A stretch of 8,260 nucleotides of DNA from Pseudomonadota bacterium (lineage in GTDB: Bacteria; Pseudomonadota; Alphaproteobacteria; Acetobacterales; Acetobacteraceae). The notes under the pieces are model-generated. The model worked only from the letters and a program-made list of their open reading frames with translations, made no database searches and was not told the DNA's origin. Below, in pieces: positions 6,497 to 8,260 of the stretch; position 1 is the stretch's first letter; each line of letters starts with the position of its first letter. Both the position numbers and the translations under genes were made by a program. Where the stretch lies: assembly GCA_021808205.1 (NCBI GenBank), contig JAKBCD010000044.1:1-8260 (forward strand). The letters are read 5' to 3'.

Positions 6497-7036
6497 ATGG
6501 TTAAATTGTTCCAGGCCGCCACACGGGCTGAGAGGCCCTGGAAAAATGGCGGCGGCATTACCCGCCCGGTGGCAAGCGCACCAGGCAAAACACGGGAATT
6601 CGGTTGGCATTTGAGCCTGGCGGATGTAGCGCAAGCCGGGCCATTCTCGGTTTTTCCCGGCATTTCCCGGCTAATGGGAATATTGGAAGGGCGCTTGCGC
6701 CTGGAGGTTCAGGGCCTGGCGGCCGTGGAACTGGAACCAGGCGGGCCGGCTTTCGCATTTCCGGGGGACGCCCCCACCCATGGAGCGCCGCTGGGCAGGC
6801 TGGTGCGGGACATCAATTTAATGTTCGACCCGGAATGTTTTCACGCCACGCTGGATTATGCGGCAAAAGGCATTGAGCGGCCGGCGGGGGCAGCGGCGCA
6901 TCTGGTGCTGGCGCTGGAGGCTTTGACCTTGAACGGCATGAGGCTGGAGGCGCTGGACGCGGCGTTGCTGCCTGCCGGAGAAGCGGTAAGCGCGCGAGGT
7001 GCGTTGTGGATTGCCGCACTGACGGCCATAAACTAA
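6497..7036 (+). CDS. hutD: HutD/Ves-family cupin protein
   Basis: The product is 179 aa, close to the usual 180-190. HutD/Ves marks are RPWKNGGGITRP (13-24), WHLSLADV (37-44), GPFSVFPGISRLMGILEG (48-65), a beta-rich centre with PGG and a FPGD turn (88-91), and a late hydrophobic strand ALWIAAL (169-175). These are small bicupin proteins. HutD in Pseudomonas is proposed to damp histidine-utilisation (hut) expression, and E. coli Ves is linked to cold and stress. No catalytic activity is firmly established as far as I know. GGAGG (6488-6492) lies 4 bases before the ATG, slightly close but strong. No other hut genes are in the window; zwf lies divergently upstream. The family is clear, but a role in histidine control is only inferred, so the symbol is a family label. 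Confidence 0.85.
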   Translation: MVKLFQAATRAERPWKNGGGITRPVASAPGKTREFGWHLSLADVAQAGPFSVFPGISRLMGILEGRLRLEVQGLAAVELEPGGPAFAFPGDAPTHGAPLGRLVRDINLMFDPECFHATLDYAAKGIERPAGAAAHLVLALEALTLNGMRLEALDAALLPAGEAVSARGALWIAALTAIN

Positions 7037-7083
7037 CCCCGAAAACAGAACATTATTTTTCAACCTACAGGGAGATCGAAGCG

Positions 7084-7524
7084 ATGGATGCAAGACATTT
7101 TCTACATTTGCGGCTGAGAGAGCGCGAAAGCCACGGGCCTCATGTAACCGGTGATGAACACATCGGGCTCAACGGGCGCCTTGCGGTTCTCATCACCAAT
7201 ACTGTTGGCACCATGTGGTGTGCCTATGTGTTCGCCGCCATCGCTCTTGTCAGCCTGCCTGAAGCCATCAAAGGTGGCGTGGCAACACTCATCGCGTGGG
7301 TAGCACAAACATTCTTGCAGCTCGTATTGCTGTCGGTGATTATGGTCGGCCAAAAGGTTGCCGCCGCGGCTTCGGATAAACAAGCCCTGCAAACCTATAA
7401 CGACGCCGAAGCAATCTTGAAGATGCAGGCGGAAGTGCATCAACTGATCGAGCTGAATAACAACCTGACGGCAGAGATCCATCGCATGATCATGGAGAAA
7501 CAATCACCGGCGCTTCCGGGATAA
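7084..7524 (+). CDS. Conserved small membrane protein with two membrane segments and a C-terminal helical tail
   Basis: The product is 146 aa. The ATG at 7084 is used because GGGAG (7070-7074) lies 9 bases upstream; a longer in-frame version would begin inside hutD at 7006. Residues 1-32 are hydrophilic with many Arg, His and Glu. Two hydrophobic segments lie at about 34-58 (containing TVGTMWCAYVFAAIALVSLP) and 66-89 (AWVAQTFLQLVLLSVIMVGQ). The tail, about 92-140, is polar and helix-prone (SDKQALQTYNDAEAILK onward) and may form a coiled coil. The GTMWCAY / AQTFLQLVLLS-IMVGQ pattern resembles widespread uncharacterised bacterial membrane proteins, distantly like DUF1003. The short linker between helices suggests a hairpin with both ends on the same side. 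It follows hutD by 47 bases and may be co-transcribed. No function can be assigned. Confidence 0.8.
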   Translation: MDARHFLHLRLRERESHGPHVTGDEHIGLNGRLAVLITNTVGTMWCAYVFAAIALVSLPEAIKGGVATLIAWVAQTFLQLVLLSVIMVGQKVAAAASDKQALQTYNDAEAILKMQAEVHQLIELNNNLTAEIHRMIMEKQSPALPG

Positions 7525-7554
7525 AGATCCATTCCCGAACTCGGGCTGCGAACA

Positions 7555-7580
7555 GGCGGCGCATCCAAAAACGCGCCGCC
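7555..7580. terminator. GC-rich hairpin between convergent genes, possible bidirectional terminator
   Basis: GGCGGCGC (7555-7562) and GCGCCGCC (7573-7580) form a perfect 8-bp stem around a 10-base loop. It sits 30 bases after the stop of the small membrane-protein gene and 10 bases after the serA stop on the other strand, the expected place for a shared terminator. However, the T5/A5 run is inside the loop and not after the stem on either strand, so it is not a classic intrinsic terminator. A weaker dyad (CCCGA/TCGGG, 7534-7545) lies beside it. Confidence 0.4.
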
Positions 7581-7590
7581 CGCCAGAAGC

Positions 7591-8260
7591 TCAAAACGCC
7601 AGATTATTCGCCTGCATCACCAGCGGCAGGGCGCGCACCGCCTCCAGCACCGCCTCTGGTGTTTCACCGTCGGTGGAAACCAGGCAGATGGCATCCTCGC
7701 CCTCGGCCGAGCGGCCCAGATGGAAGGTGGCGATATTCACCCCCGCATCCGCCAGCGTCATACCGAAACGGCCGATGAAGCCTGGCTTGTCCTTGTTGGT
7801 GACATAAAGCATGTGTGGCGCGAAATCCGCCTCCACTTTTATACCCTTGATCTCCACCAGGCGCGGCTTGCCATTGCCAATCAGCGTGCCTGCAACAGCG
7901 CGCGTGCCCTTCTCGGTGGTGACCGAAATGCGCACCAGGGTCTGGTAATCCCCGCTGCGGTCACTGACGGCTTCAGCCACCTCTATGCCGTGGTCGCGCG
8001 CCAGAACCGGGGCGTTGACCATGTTCACACCTTCCATCACCGGGCCCAGCAGCCCGGCCAGCGCAGTGGCATTCAGCGGGCGGTGATTAAGAGGAGCCGC
8101 CGCACCTTCATACTCCACCAAAATGCGCTGAATCGCGCCATCCTGCGCGCGGGTAAGCTGCCCTGCAAAAGCACCCAGCAGGCGGCACAGCTCCATATAA
8201 GGGCGCAGGCGCGGGGCTTCCTCGGCGGAAACGCTCGGCATGTTCAACGCATTGGTCACG
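7591..8260 (-). CDS. serA: D-3-phosphoglycerate dehydrogenase SerA, C-terminal part (5' end beyond window)
   Basis: SerA oxidises 3-phosphoglycerate to phosphohydroxypyruvate, the first step of serine synthesis. The window holds the last 222 codons and the TGA stop; the frame is open through the right edge. The first residue visible is an internal Val (GTG), not a start. The fragment opens with NALNMPSVSAEEAPRL, which follows the dehydrogenase domain in long-form SerA. An ASB (allosteric substrate-binding) domain covers about 23-145, including the MEGVNMVNAP block (75-84). A C-terminal ACT domain covers about 149-222, with DKPGFIGRFG (157-166) and NIATFHLGR (175-183), where serine feedback binding is known in relatives. 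About 300 N-terminal residues should lie outside, giving a long type of about 525 aa. It is convergent with the small membrane-protein gene. Confidence 0.94.
   Translation of the reverse strand, partial: VTNALNMPSVSAEEAPRLRPYMELCRLLGAFAGQLTRAQDGAIQRILVEYEGAAAPLNHRPLNATALAGLLGPVMEGVNMVNAPVLARDHGIEVAEAVSDRSGDYQTLVRISVTTEKGTRAVAGTLIGNGKPRLVEIKGIKVEADFAPHMLYVTNKDKPGFIGRFGMTLADAGVNIATFHLGRSAEGEDAICLVSTDGETPEAVLEAVRALPLVMQANNLAF

Noticed and set aside
5830..6504. 224-codon plus-strand ORF opposite the start of zwf
   Set aside because: Antisense shadow of zwf with no recognisable motif; it also runs past the real hutD start in another frame.
7534..7545. CCCGA-ac-TCGGG hairpin after the small membrane-protein gene as its terminator
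   Set aside because: The loop is only 2 bases (or the stem 4 bp), and no T-run follows; the neighbouring 8-bp stem is a better candidate.
1..8260. CRISPR array, insertion sequence, tRNA or rRNA, phage or toxin-antitoxin module
   Set aside because: Looked for on both strands; no repeated spacer units, transposase motifs, cloverleaf-like sequence or rRNA-like blocks were seen.

Overview
The window is GC-rich, gene-dense DNA, most likely from an alphaproteobacterium. The complete Entner-Doudoroff (ED) block, the exported Msr pair and the long-form SerA would fit the acetic-acid/acidophile group (Acetobacteraceae), but that placement is an inference from general resemblance, not a proof. There are nine protein genes, two of them cut by the window edges. 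I see no RNA genes, mobile elements or CRISPR arrays, and no gene-free stretch longer than about 190 bases.

Layout. At the left edge, on the minus strand, is the N-terminal part of a DUF2189-like membrane protein. A gap of 188 bases holding a perfect 9-bp inverted repeat separates it from a divergent plus-strand pair, msrA-msrB, whose genes overlap by ATGA. Both products carry export signals and should repair oxidised methionine in envelope proteins. The msrB stop codon and the eda stop codon overlap face to face in one TTAA. From there to about 6.4 kb the minus strand holds one compact operon, transcribed zwf-pgl-edd-eda. Every junction is an overlap or a 1-base gap, and gene order equals reaction order. 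The four enzymes convert glucose-6-phosphate through 6-phosphogluconolactone, 6-phosphogluconate and KDPG to pyruvate and glyceraldehyde-3-phosphate, giving NAD(P)H in the first step.

A 127-base divergent region with two hairpins lies between zwf and a plus-strand hutD/ves-family gene. Next comes a small gene for a conserved membrane protein with two membrane segments and a helical tail. A GC-rich hairpin then separates this gene from the convergent 3' part of serA (D-3-phosphoglycerate dehydrogenase, serine synthesis), which runs off the right edge.

Most of the window is ordinary core metabolism, and I do not see a convincing undescribed system. The points most worth a second look are: (1) the exported MsrA and MsrB both lack any resolving cysteine; (2) the MsrB signal looks Tat-like while that of MsrA looks Sec-like; (3) the hairpins and very short leader ORFs sit directly before msrA, zwf and hutD; (4) hutD has no histidine-utilisation genes beside it.
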